Part shown: positions 1-13,892 of the stretch, in pieces
Layout: each line of letters starts with the position of its first letter
How positions within the stretch are numbered: the first letter of the stretch is position 1
From: Chryseobacterium sp. T16E-39
GTDB lineage: Bacteria > Bacteroidota > Bacteroidia > Flavobacteriales > Weeksellaceae
Direction of reading: 5' to 3'
Length of the DNA: 64,000 nucleotides
Assembly: GCF_002216065.1 (NCBI RefSeq)
Contig: NZ_CP022282.1
Span: 3,596,001-3,660,000 of the forward strand
Notes under the pieces: generated by a model
The model's input: the letters and a program-made list of their open reading frames with translations, nothing else
Told to the model about the DNA's origin: nothing
Database searches by the model: none
Program-made: the position numbers and the translations under genes

Positions 1-3000
1 GTCCCGCATTATCTAATAAACTTGAATAATCTAAGGCTGAGCCACTCAATTGTATTTCCTTTTTTGCTGCTTTTCTTAGATCTTCTCCTCCATTATATAT
101 CCTTACATGTCCCAGTTCATGTTGCATTACATAGGCTAATTGCTCTCTACTAGCAAATGCCTTATGGGATAAATATATTTTATGGACATTTACCTTTCCC
201 TTAAGGAATCCTCTGTCAACAGTAGTGCTTTCAGTAACGCCTAGAGCTCTTTTTACAACTTTTTCTCCGCTTTCTTTAACTTCAGTATATTTGATTACAC
301 CCTCACTACAATCACACGTCATTTCTCCACCAGGTATTGCTCTATTATAAATATCATTTTTGTCAAGACCAGATTGTGTTCCAAATTGTTTTTCATACAA
401 ATCCCTTGCATAAGATCTGTCACCAACAGGAGTTTTTCCATCAACTGTATTTTCGGCCGTATCTTCTATGGCGCTGGTTTTTGTACCGGTAGAAGTTGTG
501 TAATATCTTACAGTATAGCTGACAGCAGCAATTGCTCCTCCCATTGCAGCTCCTTTTACAATTCCTTGAAGAACATTGGTGTTATTTACGGCAGCATCAA
601 TAGCCCCACCAGCAGCACCTAGTGCAGCACCCTGAGCTACTGTTCCCCAGAATCCGTTACCGAATACATTGAGAGCACCAACACCAGCAGATAAGCCTCC
701 CATTACAAAAGAAGTTAGGACACTTTTCAAAAAGCCTGCCTTGCTTGCGTTTCCTGTAAGAGCAGCCATTCCGGTATAGATTAATGCTCCAATCATAACA
801 GCTTTTAGTGCTCCGATAATTAAAATAGGTATACTGATAGCAATAAAAAACTCACCATTTGGATCATTAAACATCAAAGGATTATTCATTACGTAACCAT
901 ACTTATTATAATTTTGAGTATTGGTAGGATCTTGAATATTTTCATCTGCATTAAGGAATCTACGTAATAAAGGGTCGTAAAGCCTACCGTTCATGTGGAT
1001 GATTCCCACTTCTGCAAAATGTTCATGACTAGTGTAGCCCCTGTCCAGTAATAACGAAGCATTATCAATAATATTTTTATCGGTAACAACAGCACCATTT
1101 CCTATTTTAAGATGAGTGAAATTACCCCATGCGTCATAATGTCTTTGTTCTAGTTTATTTCCATCTTCGTCACTAATAGCTAGTATACTTCCGATATAAT
1201 CTTTGTGTAAAAATTTGTATGAACCACTGGCCTCATCGTAATTTTTGAGAAAAATAATATTGCTTTCATATGGAGTGCCTCCAATGTAGAGAATGTGTTT
1301 TTCTTTGCCGGTAGCATTCTCTCTTACTACTTCAAAGCTTCCGTCTTCACTGTAATATTTAGTGAATTTACCTTCTCCATTACTACCAAAGTTACCACCG
1401 TAAGTAACTTGTTGTCTCATGCTTGTTAATCCATATTGGAATGCAACGTCCCCTTTTTCACCGTCAATAAATACGGGGTCATTATTTTCATTATAAACAA
1501 TACTTTGAATGAGATCATTATTATAATTCTGTACGCCAGTATTATTAAGGGTCATTCCTGTCGGTTGATAAACCTTCGAAGTATTTTCATACTTCATGGT
1601 TCCTATCTGGTCATTTTCTAAGATTCTACCTTTTGCATCATAAATGTTTTGTGAAAGCTGTCCTGTTCTTGGATTAGTCCATTTAATTAGACGATTATTA
1701 TCATCATAAGTAAATGTCTCAGAGATGCTGAAATCACCTAATGTATTTCTAGTTTTTAGCTCATTTTTTACTCCGTCAAAAGTATAATTAACAAATAAAA
1801 TACTAGGAATTCCGGCTTGCTGAGTCCAATGTTGATGATCAATATTAGTTAGATAACCACTTTCATCGTAGGTATTAAAAATTTTTGATTTTCCTAAATT
1901 TGCCTTTAATGTTTGTCCTTTAAGATTGGTTTCTAATAATGTCCAAAGAATTTTCCCTGAGTTTTTATCTTTTATCTGATACAACTCACCATTCCATGTA
2001 TTGTAAACATTTTCGACATTTACTTTGGTAAGCAATCCTGAAGAATTTATGCTTTTTTCATATGAGATTACTCTTGCCTTGTCGTCGTAAGTAATTCCCT
2101 TCTGAGTAAAATATTTACCATTACTATTTTCTGATGTAGACAAAACTCTTCCTTGAGGATCATATACCACATTTGAGCTAAATCCTTTTCCTTTAGATGT
2201 TCCTGATCTTAAAGTTAATCTTCCTTTATCATCATATGTATATGTGATGGTCTTGTTAGTTGCTTGCCCATTATCTGCTGTAGAAATTTCCGTTTGAGAA
2301 ATAAGTTGACTCAAATTATTATAGCTGTATTCTTTAGTTCCCTTAGGGCTGATAAGTTTTACAGGTTGGCTAAATCCGTTATATTCATATTTATATAAGC
2401 CATTAGACGGATCATTAAGTTCTATTTTTCTACCCCATGCATCATATTTCGTTGTTACAATGTTGTCACCATATTTTGCTTGTATCTGCTGTCCATCTGC
2501 ATTATAAAGGAAATTAATAATTCCTCCCGGATCTGTACTTGAGATGATGTTTCCAAGAGCATCTGCTGTCTTTGAGGATGTTCTGTTGTAGCCATTTATC
2601 TCTCTAACTGTTGTAGTTAGACCGGATACTGAAGTTTCTACCTTTTTACCTATAAAAGTAGAAACCTGCCATTGGCTATCAAGCTTTGCCAAAGCCGTTG
2701 CCGTTATTTTAGAAGGAAAGACTGTGTCGTCATAATTAATTACATTCCATCGTAAAGTTACTGGGAATTGAGGTTCTTCAGTAGCCATGTCAACGAAAGG
2801 TTCAGATTCACGTATTTTCCTTCCTATAGCATCATAAAATGTGTAAGTTGCAATGAATGTACCGGCATTAAATCCTTTAGTATGAGTTTTATATTCCTGT
2901 CCCAGAGCATTGGTGAATTTTCTTGAAATATTTCCATCGGCATCATATTGAACAACTGTAATGTTTCCATTAGTATCTCTGATATGCTGATAAGAAGTGG

Positions 3001-6000
3001 AGCCACTTAGGTTTGATTTCACTTTCATCAATGTGCCCCACTCATTATAAGTACTTACAATACTGTTTCCTGATGGATCGGTTTTACTTATTACTTGCCC
3101 CCAATTATTATAAGTAATATCAGTAACAAGGCCTAAGTTATCAATTTGCTTGATAAGAAATTTACCTTTAGGATCATACACATTCTTTTGGATACGAGTC
3201 GTTGTATTATAACCGGTTCGTGTTAATTTTTCAGTAAGATTTCCGAATCCATCGTAAGTAAATTCATCTACAATAGCATTGTCAAAATCAGTTCCGGCAA
3301 TGGTCGTATTTGTTTTTAAAAGATTATTTTCATAAGTATAGTATTCCGCCATCAGGTGGGTGCTTGAATAAGCTTTTTTCTCTTCTATCTTGGCGGATAG
3401 GCGACCTATATAATAATCTTTTCCTTGCCCTGTAGGATTATTGAAATAGCCAAATTTTTTAGTTGATGTAGAGAAGTTGCCATTAACTGTAGTTGTTATA
3501 ACAGATGGTAAATAAAGATTTCCGTAAGTGACAGACGTATTTGTTGTAGTGTTGTTTAGAAAGTCCTTCGAAAGATTGGAAGAAGGTACAATTGCTGTTA
3601 CTGCTCTGGATCTATCAATATCTGGAACAGTGGATACAACCTGCCCGTCTAATAATTTATCTATTTTATAATCCGTTGACTTGAATGATAAAAGTTGGGT
3701 GTTATTGATTGATAAATCTGTAGGGAAAATCTTATTTTCATCGTTTGTTCTTATTGACCATTCTTTAACAGGAAGTGCTTCCTTCAAAGGATCTATTTCT
3801 GTTCCACTCCAGATCTTTGTATTTTCAAATCCATCAGCGTACCACGATGAACGGGCTACCTGACGAAAACCGACTACTCCTCTTCCTTGTAAGTGGGCAA
3901 TATGACCCCTATATCTGAAATCCTGCTTTCGATTGAATAATCTTATCTGTGTGACTGCAAAAGTTTGCGAGAGTCTATCCATTTCAACATAAGGATATTG
4001 CTCCTTTTTGATAGGGGCATACATATTAGGGTTGATAACTGGATCAAGCTCTTTGTAATCAATATTGTAAATGAGATTTGCCTGAGATATTGTAGAGATG
4101 TTCTTATCATTATTTAGATTGAAATGCTGATAGCTGATCAATTTTCTTTCACCGCTGTCAATTCCTTTTAACAAGAATAGAACTTTTGAAGTTGAATTAT
4201 TAATTTTGAAATCTCCAAATAAAGGTGACACAACATATTTAGGTCTTTCAGAATAATATAATCTTTGAGCATTAAATTTCCATCTAAATTCAGGGTCGCC
4301 AATATTATATTGAGCTTCCCCGTAACTATCTATTCTCCATGTAGATAATTGAAGAGCTGGAGCATGGGTAACAATCGAGTTGACGATATCACTTTTCCCA
4401 TCTCCATCTAGGTCAATTAGGCTCGTATTCGAATAATTTACAAGGCCTGTAGAAGCAGAAGTAGAAGATCTGTAATACATCAGGCCTTGAAGGCTTTCAT
4501 TTAAGCCTAGGCCATCATTTAAATAAATTGCCCATCCTGTTTGATAATCATCATTGGTTGCATTTTCATGTAATGGAATAAGAACTTCCATATTTCTATC
4601 TCCATTAAGATCTCCATATTGAATACCATCGAGAAGCCCTTTAACAGTATGGGTCTTTTTTAAACTGATATAATAAGAATTGCCTCCTTTTACCAGCTCA
4701 TATTGACGCAGATTGTTAAGAGGAGTAGAAATATTTCTAACAATAGGTGGGTAATAATCAAAGACATAATTTTTTGTAGAAAAAGAGACATTGGTATTTT
4801 GACTGGCTGATTCTGCAAAAATAATATCAGTTTTTCCATTATTGTCAAAATCCATAATCCCTGATTTACTCAATATACTTTTATTGACCTGAGTATTGGC
4901 ATTACTAATAATATGGATGTCACCCGATGCTATGTCAGCGTCATCAACAACAGCATATCGATAACCTAAATGATTACAAGACCAGGTTAAAGTTGTCTGG
5001 CTACGGAAACATCTAGAATCCTTAATGGCAAAAATAAGTTCAGACATTCCATCTAAATTAATATCCACCTCTTTAGGGTCTTCCAGTTGGGAAAAATCAG
5101 AAATGCCATAATTAGCAGGAATATTATTCAAGGGATAAAAATTCGTAGGATAGACATACGCTGTTGGATTTACCGTTTTAGAATATTCCGTAATTAAAGG
5201 ATTATTTAATGTATTTAAAACTGATCCATCAGTTTTAATTGAATAGTATTTTAAATCTATATTTCCTGTGGTATGGTCATCTACAGGAAGTGCTTTAATA
5301 AATAATAATCCTTGCTTGGTTTTTACAATATTATCGGATGGTTTAATATTAAAGTTTAATAGCTTACCAGCCTGATATGTTGCACTGCTTCCCAAATATA
5401 CATAGTTCGGACTTGTGTTATTGAAAACATCAAAATAAATATAGTATCCTTCAGGTCTGCCACTTTGAGCTGGCTGTTTTACTACAAAATCTACTAAACT
5501 ATCTCCATTATAATCGCCGGTAGTAATAACATCGCTATAATCTCCAAAACCATATTCATCCACTTTGGTTTTAAGTGGTTTTGCTGCGAAAAGGACGGGG
5601 TTTGCAGGATCATTGATGCTATTTCCTTCCGTAACACTTTTTACAAATTGATAGTTGACAAGTCTATTGCTGTCATCATTAATTTTTTCTGAAGTAGAAT
5701 AATTAATAGTATAGCTTTTAAAAATAGTTGACTCCGTATATACAGTAATAGTACTTAGTATAGAGTACTGTATAAATCCAATACCTTTTAAATATGATGA
5801 TTCAGGAATATTTCTGGAAGAATAATGAAAGTCAACTCTATTGAAATGAGGCTTTCCTACATCTTCATTTCCTCCCCATTGAATATTATTAATCAATGCA
5901 ATACTACTACTTTGAGTATAATTGTAAGAAATATAATTTCCTTTTTTATCTCTCCATTTAACAATGTTATATTCTATAGGTGTTCTTGCGGTACTATTGC

Positions 6001-6667
6001 CGGTAGTGGTAGCTCCGTACCATGCTTGAGATCCATCTTCAAAAGTAATTTCCCAGTATTCAGGACCTTGCCAGGGCTGGGCATATACAGACCCTAGAGA
6101 TTTTATTTTAACATTAGAATATTTTTCTGTTACGTACTCAGCTCCATCTTTGCCATACTGTCCTGATTTTAGAATTAGTCTTTGTCCATTAAAACTATAG
6201 TAATCTGAATAATCTAACTGCATAGCCTTTGATTCGCCGTCTTTTTCAATTGATTTTCCAGCTCTAGTTATAGTCGTTATCCCGGAAATACTCCATCCAT
6301 ATCCTGCGATCCCATTTCCTGATCCACTTAGATAAGATAAATTTAAACTTGGGGCAACGTCTTTTATTCCTGGTGGCAAGGCAATGGGTAGATTGAATTG
6401 TAGTTGTCCAGATGCGGTAACGTCAATATTTCCTTTTGTATTATAAAAGCTTTCATTTTGAGGCGCAAAAGTTCCAGATGGGTTATTGGCTCCAGCCCCA
6501 GAGTCGGAAGGTCCTCCGCCGGGATCTTCTGTTACTGAACCAGTCTTTGCTAGAACGGAACTTTGTTGGTGCTGAGCTGTTCTCGATATACTTTCTTTCT
6601 GTTCACGGGTCTGAGAATAGCCCCATACCGAACTCAGCGAAAGTATTATTGCTGAAAGAATTTTCAT
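1..6667 (-). CDS. Giant secreted SpvB/FG-GAP/RHS-repeat protein, 3' end beyond the window
   Basis: The frame is open from an ATG at 6667 to the window edge, giving 2,222 codons without a stop, so the C-terminus is missing. A signal peptide (MKILSAIILSLSSVWGYSQ) is followed by an SpvB-type N-terminal domain at about residues 75-140 (APSLNLSYLSGSGNGIAGYG). Several FG-GAP/VCBS calcium-loop segments (TGDYNGDSLVDF, DINLDGMSELIF, DLDGDGKSDIV) lie at about 390-830. A long YD/RHS array follows, then the RHS core near residue 1898 (GRLYDPLLRRFLNADE). After the core comes a Gly/Ala-rich hydrophobic stretch (about 1929-2062) and then a variable tip with HELGH at residues 2183-2187. This is the architecture of Tc/RHS polymorphic toxins, in which the shell encloses a C-terminal effector. 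The HExxH motif suggests a zinc-peptidase effector. A small T9SS-sorted gene lies 27 bp upstream and is probably cotranscribed. The family assignment is firm; the effector activity is inferred. Confidence 0.93.
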   Translation of the reverse strand, partial: MKILSAIILSLSSVWGYSQTREQKESISRTAQHQQSSVLAKTGSVTEDPGGGPSDSGAGANNPSGTFAPQNESFYNTKGNIDVTASGQLQFNLPIALPPGIKDVAPSLNLSYLSGSGNGIAGYGWSISGITTITRAGKSIEKDGESKAMQLDYSDYYSFNGQRLILKSGQYGKDGAEYVTEKYSNVKIKSLGSVYAQPWQGPEYWEITFEDGSQAWYGATTTGNSTARTPIEYNIVKWRDKKGNYISYNYTQSSSIALINNIQWGGNEDVGKPHFNRVDFHYSSRNIPESSYLKGIGFIQYSILSTITVYTESTIFKSYTINYSTSEKINDDSNRLVNYQFVKSVTEGNSINDPANPVLFAAKPLKTKVDEYGFGDYSDVITTGDYNGDSLVDFVVKQPAQSGRPEGYYIYFDVFNNTSPNYVYLGSSATYQAGKLLNFNIKPSDNIVKTKQGLLFIKALPVDDHTTGNIDLKYYSIKTDGSVLNTLNNPLITEYSKTVNPTAYVYPTNFYPLNNIPANYGISDFSQLEDPKEVDINLDGMSELIFAIKDSRCFRSQTTLTWSCNHLGYRYAVVDDADIASGDIHIISNANTQVNKSILSKSGIMDFDNNGKTDIIFAESASQNTNVSFSTKNYVFDYYPPIVRNISTPLNNLRQYELVKGGNSYYISLKKTHTVKGLLDGIQYGDLNGDRNMEVLIPLHENATNDDYQTGWAIYLNDGLGLNESLQGLMYYRSSTSASTGLVNYSNTSLIDLDGDGKSDIVNSIVTHAPALQLSTWRIDSYGEAQYNIGDPEFRWKFNAQRLYYSERPKYVVSPLFGDFKINNSTSKVLFLLKGIDSGERKLISYQHFNLNNDKNISTISQANLIYNIDYKELDPVINPNMYAPIKKEQYPYVEMDRLSQTFAVTQIRLFNRKQDFRYRGHIAHLQGRGVVGFRQVARSSWYADGFENTKIWSGTEIDPLKEALPVKEWSIRTNDENKIFPTDLSINNTQLLSFKSTDYKIDKLLDGQVVSTVPDIDRSRAVTAIVPSSNLSKDFLNNTTTNTSVTYGNLYLPSVITTTVNGNFSTSTKKFGYFNNPTGQGKDYYIGRLSAKIEEKKAYSSTHLMAEYYTYENNLLKTNTTIAGTDFDNAIVDEFTYDGFGNLTEKLTRTGYNTTTRIQKNVYDPKGKFLIKQIDNLGLVTDITYNNWGQVISKTDPSGNSIVSTYNEWGTLMKVKSNLSGSTSYQHIRDTNGNITVVQYDADGNISRKFTNALGQEYKTHTKGFNAGTFIATYTFYDAIGRKIRESEPFVDMATEEPQFPVTLRWNVINYDDTVFPSKITATALAKLDSQWQVSTFIGKKVETSVSGLTTTVREINGYNRTSSKTADALGNIISSTDPGGIINFLYNADGQQIQAKYGDNIVTTKYDAWGRKIELNDPSNGLYKYEYNGFSQPVKLISPKGTKEYSYNNLSQLISQTEISTADNGQATNKTITYTYDDKGRLTLRSGTSKGKGFSSNVVYDPQGRVLSTSENSNGKYFTQKGITYDDKARVISYEKSINSSGLLTKVNVENVYNTWNGELYQIKDKNSGKILWTLLETNLKGQTLKANLGKSKIFNTYDESGYLTNIDHQHWTQQAGIPSILFVNYTFDGVKNELKTRNTLGDFSISETFTYDDNNRLIKWTNPRTGQLSQNIYDAKGRILENDQIGTMKYENTSKVYQPTGMTLNNTGVQNYNNDLIQSIVYNENNDPVFIDGEKGDVAFQYGLTSMRQQVTYGGNFGSNGEGKFTKYYSEDGSFEVVRENATGKEKHILYIGGTPYESNIIFLKNYDEASGSYKFLHKDYIGSILAISDEDGNKLEQRHYDAWGNFTHLKIGNGAVVTDKNIIDNASLLLDRGYTSHEHFAEVGIIHMNGRLYDPLLRRFLNADENIQDPTNTQNYNKYGYVMNNPLMFNDPNGEFFIAISIPILIIGALKAVMIGALIYTGMAALTGNASKAGFLKSVLTSFVMGGLSAGVGALNVFGNGFWGTVAQGAALGAAGGAIDAAVNNTNVLQGIVKGAAMGGAIAAVSYTVRYYTTSTGTKTSAIEDTAENTVDGKTPVGDRSYARDLYEKQFGTQSGLDKNDIYNRAIPGGEMTCDCSEGVIKYTEVKESGEKVVKRALGVTESTTVDRGFLKGKVNVHKIYLSHKAFASREQLAYVMQHELGHVRIYNGGEDLRKAAKKEIQLSGSALDYSSLLDNAG

Positions 6668-6694
6668 ATTCTTTTTCTTATTATGGTTAATAGT

Positions 6695-7177
6695 TTATCG
6701 TTTGGTAATATTTCTGCTGAAGACTCGTCCATCTTTTAAGGTGAAGTTTAAAACATATACACCCCAATCATATTCGGACATATTGATTTTTAGACTTTTA
6801 TTAAGTGTTGGAAGGTTCTGTTGTTGAAATTTCCAGTGAATTGTACTGTGTTGGTACAATGAAACAGATTCGATTAATCCATCTACTTCATCTGTCCAAT
6901 CAATAGTGAGAACATCATTAACAGGAACTGGGTATAATCGAATCTGTTTCCAAAATGTTTTTTCATCGATAACCACATCTTGTTTTGTAGTGGCGGTTTT
7001 TATTTCCTGAATTTTTGGTAGCTCTTTTTTTGGCTCATCAGGACTTTTTTTGCCATTCACGTTTGTTCCTCTATACCTTTGGTTTCCAGCTTCGTCATAC
7101 TTGAAGTAGACTTCGGTTTGAGAAAAACCAAACACTCCTACCAGTAAAGATAGTAGAGAAAGTAATTTTCTTGTCAT
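6695..7177 (-). CDS. Small secreted protein with T9SS C-terminal sorting domain, partner of the RHS gene
   Basis: This 160-residue protein has a signal peptide (LLSLLSLLVGVFGFSQ) and then a single YD-like segment (VYFKYDEAGNQRYRG) resembling one RHS repeat. A charged linker follows, and a type A T9SS sorting domain occupies about residues 80-160 (IRLYPVPVNDVLTIDW ... WGVYVLNFTLKDGRVFSRNI). Such domains direct export across the outer membrane and cell-surface attachment in Bacteroidota. The gene lies directly upstream of the giant RHS gene on the same strand with 27 bp between them, so the two are probably one transcript. It may anchor or escort the RHS protein, which is an inference from position and from the shared YD motif. 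Confidence 0.85.
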   Translation of the reverse strand: MTRKLLSLLSLLVGVFGFSQTEVYFKYDEAGNQRYRGTNVNGKKSPDEPKKELPKIQEIKTATTKQDVVIDEKTFWKQIRLYPVPVNDVLTIDWTDEVDGLIESVSLYQHSTIHWKFQQQNLPTLNKSLKINMSEYDWGVYVLNFTLKDGRVFSRNITKR

Positions 7178-7787
7178 ATTGTTTTATTTAGGGTGAGTAG
7201 ATGAAATGCTGCTGAGTTTGTATTTAATAGCAATTTTATCTTCTCGGATTATTATTTCAAATTTTATATGTAAGGGATTTAATTTTTTAAGTTTTAACCT
7301 CTGTTTTTCGCGTTATTTTTTATCATCATTATAAGATTGTGGCAAAATTGTATTATATCCTTTATTTGAATTCGAAAAAAAAGAGTAGTAAAAAGTTAGT
7401 ACTTGTGCTCTCATGATAAATTAAGTTTTTAATTGAGCGAAAATAAATAAAAATCCCATTAAAATGAATTAAAAATATATGATTTTTATTATTAAATTTA
7501 TTTAATTGTTAAATTTCTATGCTTTTTAATGTTTTTATTATTGTTTATTTGATTTTTTTAAGGTGATATTTGCAAGTGTGTAAAAATTTAATTAGAAAAA
7601 TTAAAAATTATTTTTATTGGTTTATTTTTAAAATTTCTTTGTTTTAATATTCATTTTGCTTATAATTATACCTGTATGAAAAGCACTTCCTGCTAATCCG
7701 GATTTAATTGAATGCCTGTTTATTTAAAAAAAATTCTAATGTTTTCGATTTAATATTTTTTTAATAAAAAAATCTACCTTTGTCAAA
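7178..7787. other. Gene-free AT-rich spacer between divergent transcription units
   Basis: About 610 bp of very AT-rich sequence separates the RHS operon (leftward) from the metal island (rightward). I see no open frame with coding character, no tRNA and no strong hairpin. The only recognisable element is a TACCTTTG box at the right end, listed separately. Promoters of the leftward operon must lie here, but no clear TAnnTTTG box was found on the minus strand. Confidence 0.6.
7775..7782 (+). promoter_or_regulatory. -7 promoter box TACCTTTG of the DUF6660-like gene
   Basis: TACCTTTG matches the Bacteroidota -7 consensus TAnnTTTG. It ends only 5 bp before the GTG start at 7788, so transcription would begin almost at the start codon. 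No TTG at a normal -33 distance is visible. The box call is moderate. Confidence 0.5.
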
Positions 7788-8111
7788 GTGAACTTCTTAA
7801 GATTGATTTTAGCATTTTATTTTGTGGTGTTGTCTGTAATGCCATGTGAAGATGTGCATAAACAATCGGGTTCCTCTAAAACAGACTTTTCATTAAGTGT
7901 TGGAGAGTCTCATTCAAAGGATCAGGGTGATATCTGTTCTCCATTATGTGTTTGCAATTGTTGTCAGATGACAGTTGCTGCTTTTAAAATGGAACCTCAG
8001 ATCAATATTCCCAAACAAATACCATCTTACTTCTCAAAGAAGATCCTTTTTCATAAAAACGACTTTGCCTATCAGGTATATGAAAATATCTGGCAACCTC
8101 CTAAAATTTAA
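7788..8111 (+). CDS. Small exported Cys-rich protein, probably DUF6660 family, leading the metal-efflux island
   Basis: A 107-residue protein read from GTG. It has an N-terminal hydrophobic signal (about residues 1-19), a short His/Ser-rich stretch and a dense cysteine cluster near residues 46-55 (CSPLCVCNCC), followed by a basic/aromatic tail. Proteins of this size and pattern commonly sit just upstream of CzcA-type RND genes in Flavobacteriia and are catalogued as DUF6660; I assign it from memory of that family. The cysteines suggest metal binding in the periplasm, which is inference. The GTG is needed to keep the signal peptide complete. Transcription may be nearly leaderless because a -7 box ends 5 bp upstream. 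Confidence 0.7.
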   Translation: MNFLRLILAFYFVVLSVMPCEDVHKQSGSSKTDFSLSVGESHSKDQGDICSPLCVCNCCQMTVAAFKMEPQINIPKQIPSYFSKKILFHKNDFAYQVYENIWQPPKI

Positions 8112-8158
8112 TTTTATTGACTCTTAGAAAGTAATGCTTTCTAACCTTACGTGAAACT

Positions 8159-8195
8159 TTGCAATTACATTGCAAGGATCTTCATGATATTTTTG
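8159..8195 (+). promoter_or_regulatory. czcA promoter with 17-bp palindromic operator
   Basis: TTGCAATTACATTGCAA (8159-8175) is a perfect 7-3-7 palindrome. A -7 box TATTTTTG lies at 8188-8195, 12 bp beyond the palindrome. The right arm contains the TTG (8170-8172) at 15 bp from the -7 box, so a bound repressor would mask the -33 region. The same element, with the same spacing, precedes the ATPase gene at 16882. The Fur-family regulator encoded in the same island is the obvious candidate to bind it. Confidence 0.72.
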
Positions 8196-8252
8196 CACTT
8201 GACATATTACAATGCCAGCGTGCATATATTTTCAATAAAATAAATCTTATTC

Positions 8253-12610
<4,358 letters not shown>

Positions 12611-12611
12611 A

Positions 12612-13859
12612 ATGAGAAAAAAACACATCATCATATATTTTGCATTCCTTTCTTTATTGGTCATAAGTTGTGGGAAAAAGAAAGATGAAGCTGAGACTGC
12701 TGCGGGGAAAACAGAACAAAAAACTGAGAAGCCCGCAGAAGTCCCTCAAACTATTGCTTCATTAACAGAAGAACAAATGAAGGCAGTCGGAATCACTTTG
12801 GGAACAATTGAAATGAAGGAACTTACTTCAACAATTAAAGCAAATGGTCTGCTGCGCGTACCCAATAATAACAAAGCAACGGTAACGTCCTTGTACGGAG
12901 GAATTATTAAAACCCTGAATGTACAGGTTGGAAGCTTTGTCAGTAAAGGACAGGTTATTGCCACCATTGCCAATCCTGAATTTATCAGACTGCAAGAAGA
13001 TTATCTTACTACGAATAGCAGAATCACTTTTGCAGAGCAGGAATACAGAAGACAGCGGGAACTTTTTGATAATGATGCCGGAGCGAAGAAAAATCTTCAA
13101 AGCTCAGATTCAGAGTTAAGAACATTAAGAACCAGAAAAGCTTCCTTATTAAGACAGCTTCAAATGATGGGAATAAGCCCGGGTAATGTGAGTAATGCTA
13201 ATATGAGATCAGGGCTTGTTATTACGGCGCCTATCAGTGGGACGATCAGTAGTATTGCTGCACAGATTGGAAGTTATGTAGATGTTTCCTCTCCGGTGGC
13301 TGAAATTATTGATAATCAATCGATTCATTTGGATTTACAGGTTTTTGAAAAAGATCTTCCGAAAATGAGGGTGGGTCAGATTGTTCATTTTAAATTAACC
13401 AATAATCCTGAGACAGAATACGATGCAAAAGTCTATAGTATAGGTTCTTCTTTTGAGAATGACAGTAAAACGATCTCAGTGCATTGTAATGTTACCGGAA
13501 ATAAAACGGGATTGATTGATGGAATGAATATTACAGGAATTGTAAGTCTCGACTACAGTACAACTCCCGCCATTCCTAATGAAGCTATTGTAGAGGCAGA
13601 TGGTAAGTTTTATGTCTTTATTCAAACAGATAAAAAACCTGAAGAGGATCATAGCGAAGAAGAGCCCAAAGTAGAAAAGCCCAAGAAAGAGACGAAATCC
13701 ATCAACTTTGAAAAGATAGAAGTGGTGAAAGGCTCTTCTGATATGGGGTATACAGCGATAACTCCGGTTTCTGAAATCTCTCCTGAGACTAAGATTGTTG
13801 TTAAAAGTGCATTCTTTGTTAATGCTAAACTTACCAACGGCGGTGAGCATGAGGAATAA
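12612..13859 (+). CDS. czcB: RND efflux periplasmic adaptor (membrane-fusion) lipoprotein, CzcB-like
   Basis: A 415-residue adaptor. It starts with a lipoprotein signal (LSLLVISCGKKKDE) and has the usual biotinyl-lipoyl halves flanking a helical hairpin (GSFVSKGQVIATIANPEF ... LVITAPISGTISSIAAQIG) and a beta-barrel domain. A linker rich in Glu, Lys and Pro near residues 345-365 is an insertion before the last domain and could bind cations. The gene starts 1 bp after the stop of the permease gene, so the two are translationally linked. Its role is to join the inner-membrane pump to the outer-membrane channel, here the fused TolC-like domain. Metal specificity is inferred from the neighbouring zinc-type exporters. 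Confidence 0.9.
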   Translation: MRKKHIIIYFAFLSLLVISCGKKKDEAETAAGKTEQKTEKPAEVPQTIASLTEEQMKAVGITLGTIEMKELTSTIKANGLLRVPNNNKATVTSLYGGIIKTLNVQVGSFVSKGQVIATIANPEFIRLQEDYLTTNSRITFAEQEYRRQRELFDNDAGAKKNLQSSDSELRTLRTRKASLLRQLQMMGISPGNVSNANMRSGLVITAPISGTISSIAAQIGSYVDVSSPVAEIIDNQSIHLDLQVFEKDLPKMRVGQIVHFKLTNNPETEYDAKVYSIGSSFENDSKTISVHCNVTGNKTGLIDGMNITGIVSLDYSTTPAIPNEAIVEADGKFYVFIQTDKKPEEDHSEEEPKVEKPKKETKSINFEKIEVVKGSSDMGYTAITPVSEISPETKIVVKSAFFVNAKLTNGGEHEE

Positions 13860-13892
13860 GTCACCACAAAAAAACAAACAGGAAAATCTAAG

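Noticed and set aside
5825..6690. Plus-strand frames near the 5' end of the RHS gene
   Set aside because: They mirror the minus-strand RHS gene, which reads without stops for 2,222 codons.
7178..7787. A hidden gene or small RNA in the long AT-rich spacer
   Set aside because: No frame with coding character and no stable structure was visible.
12746..13877. Several frames of 66-133 codons inside or opposite the adaptor gene
   Set aside because: They lie within a well-supported adaptor gene, have odd composition and no start context, and match no family.
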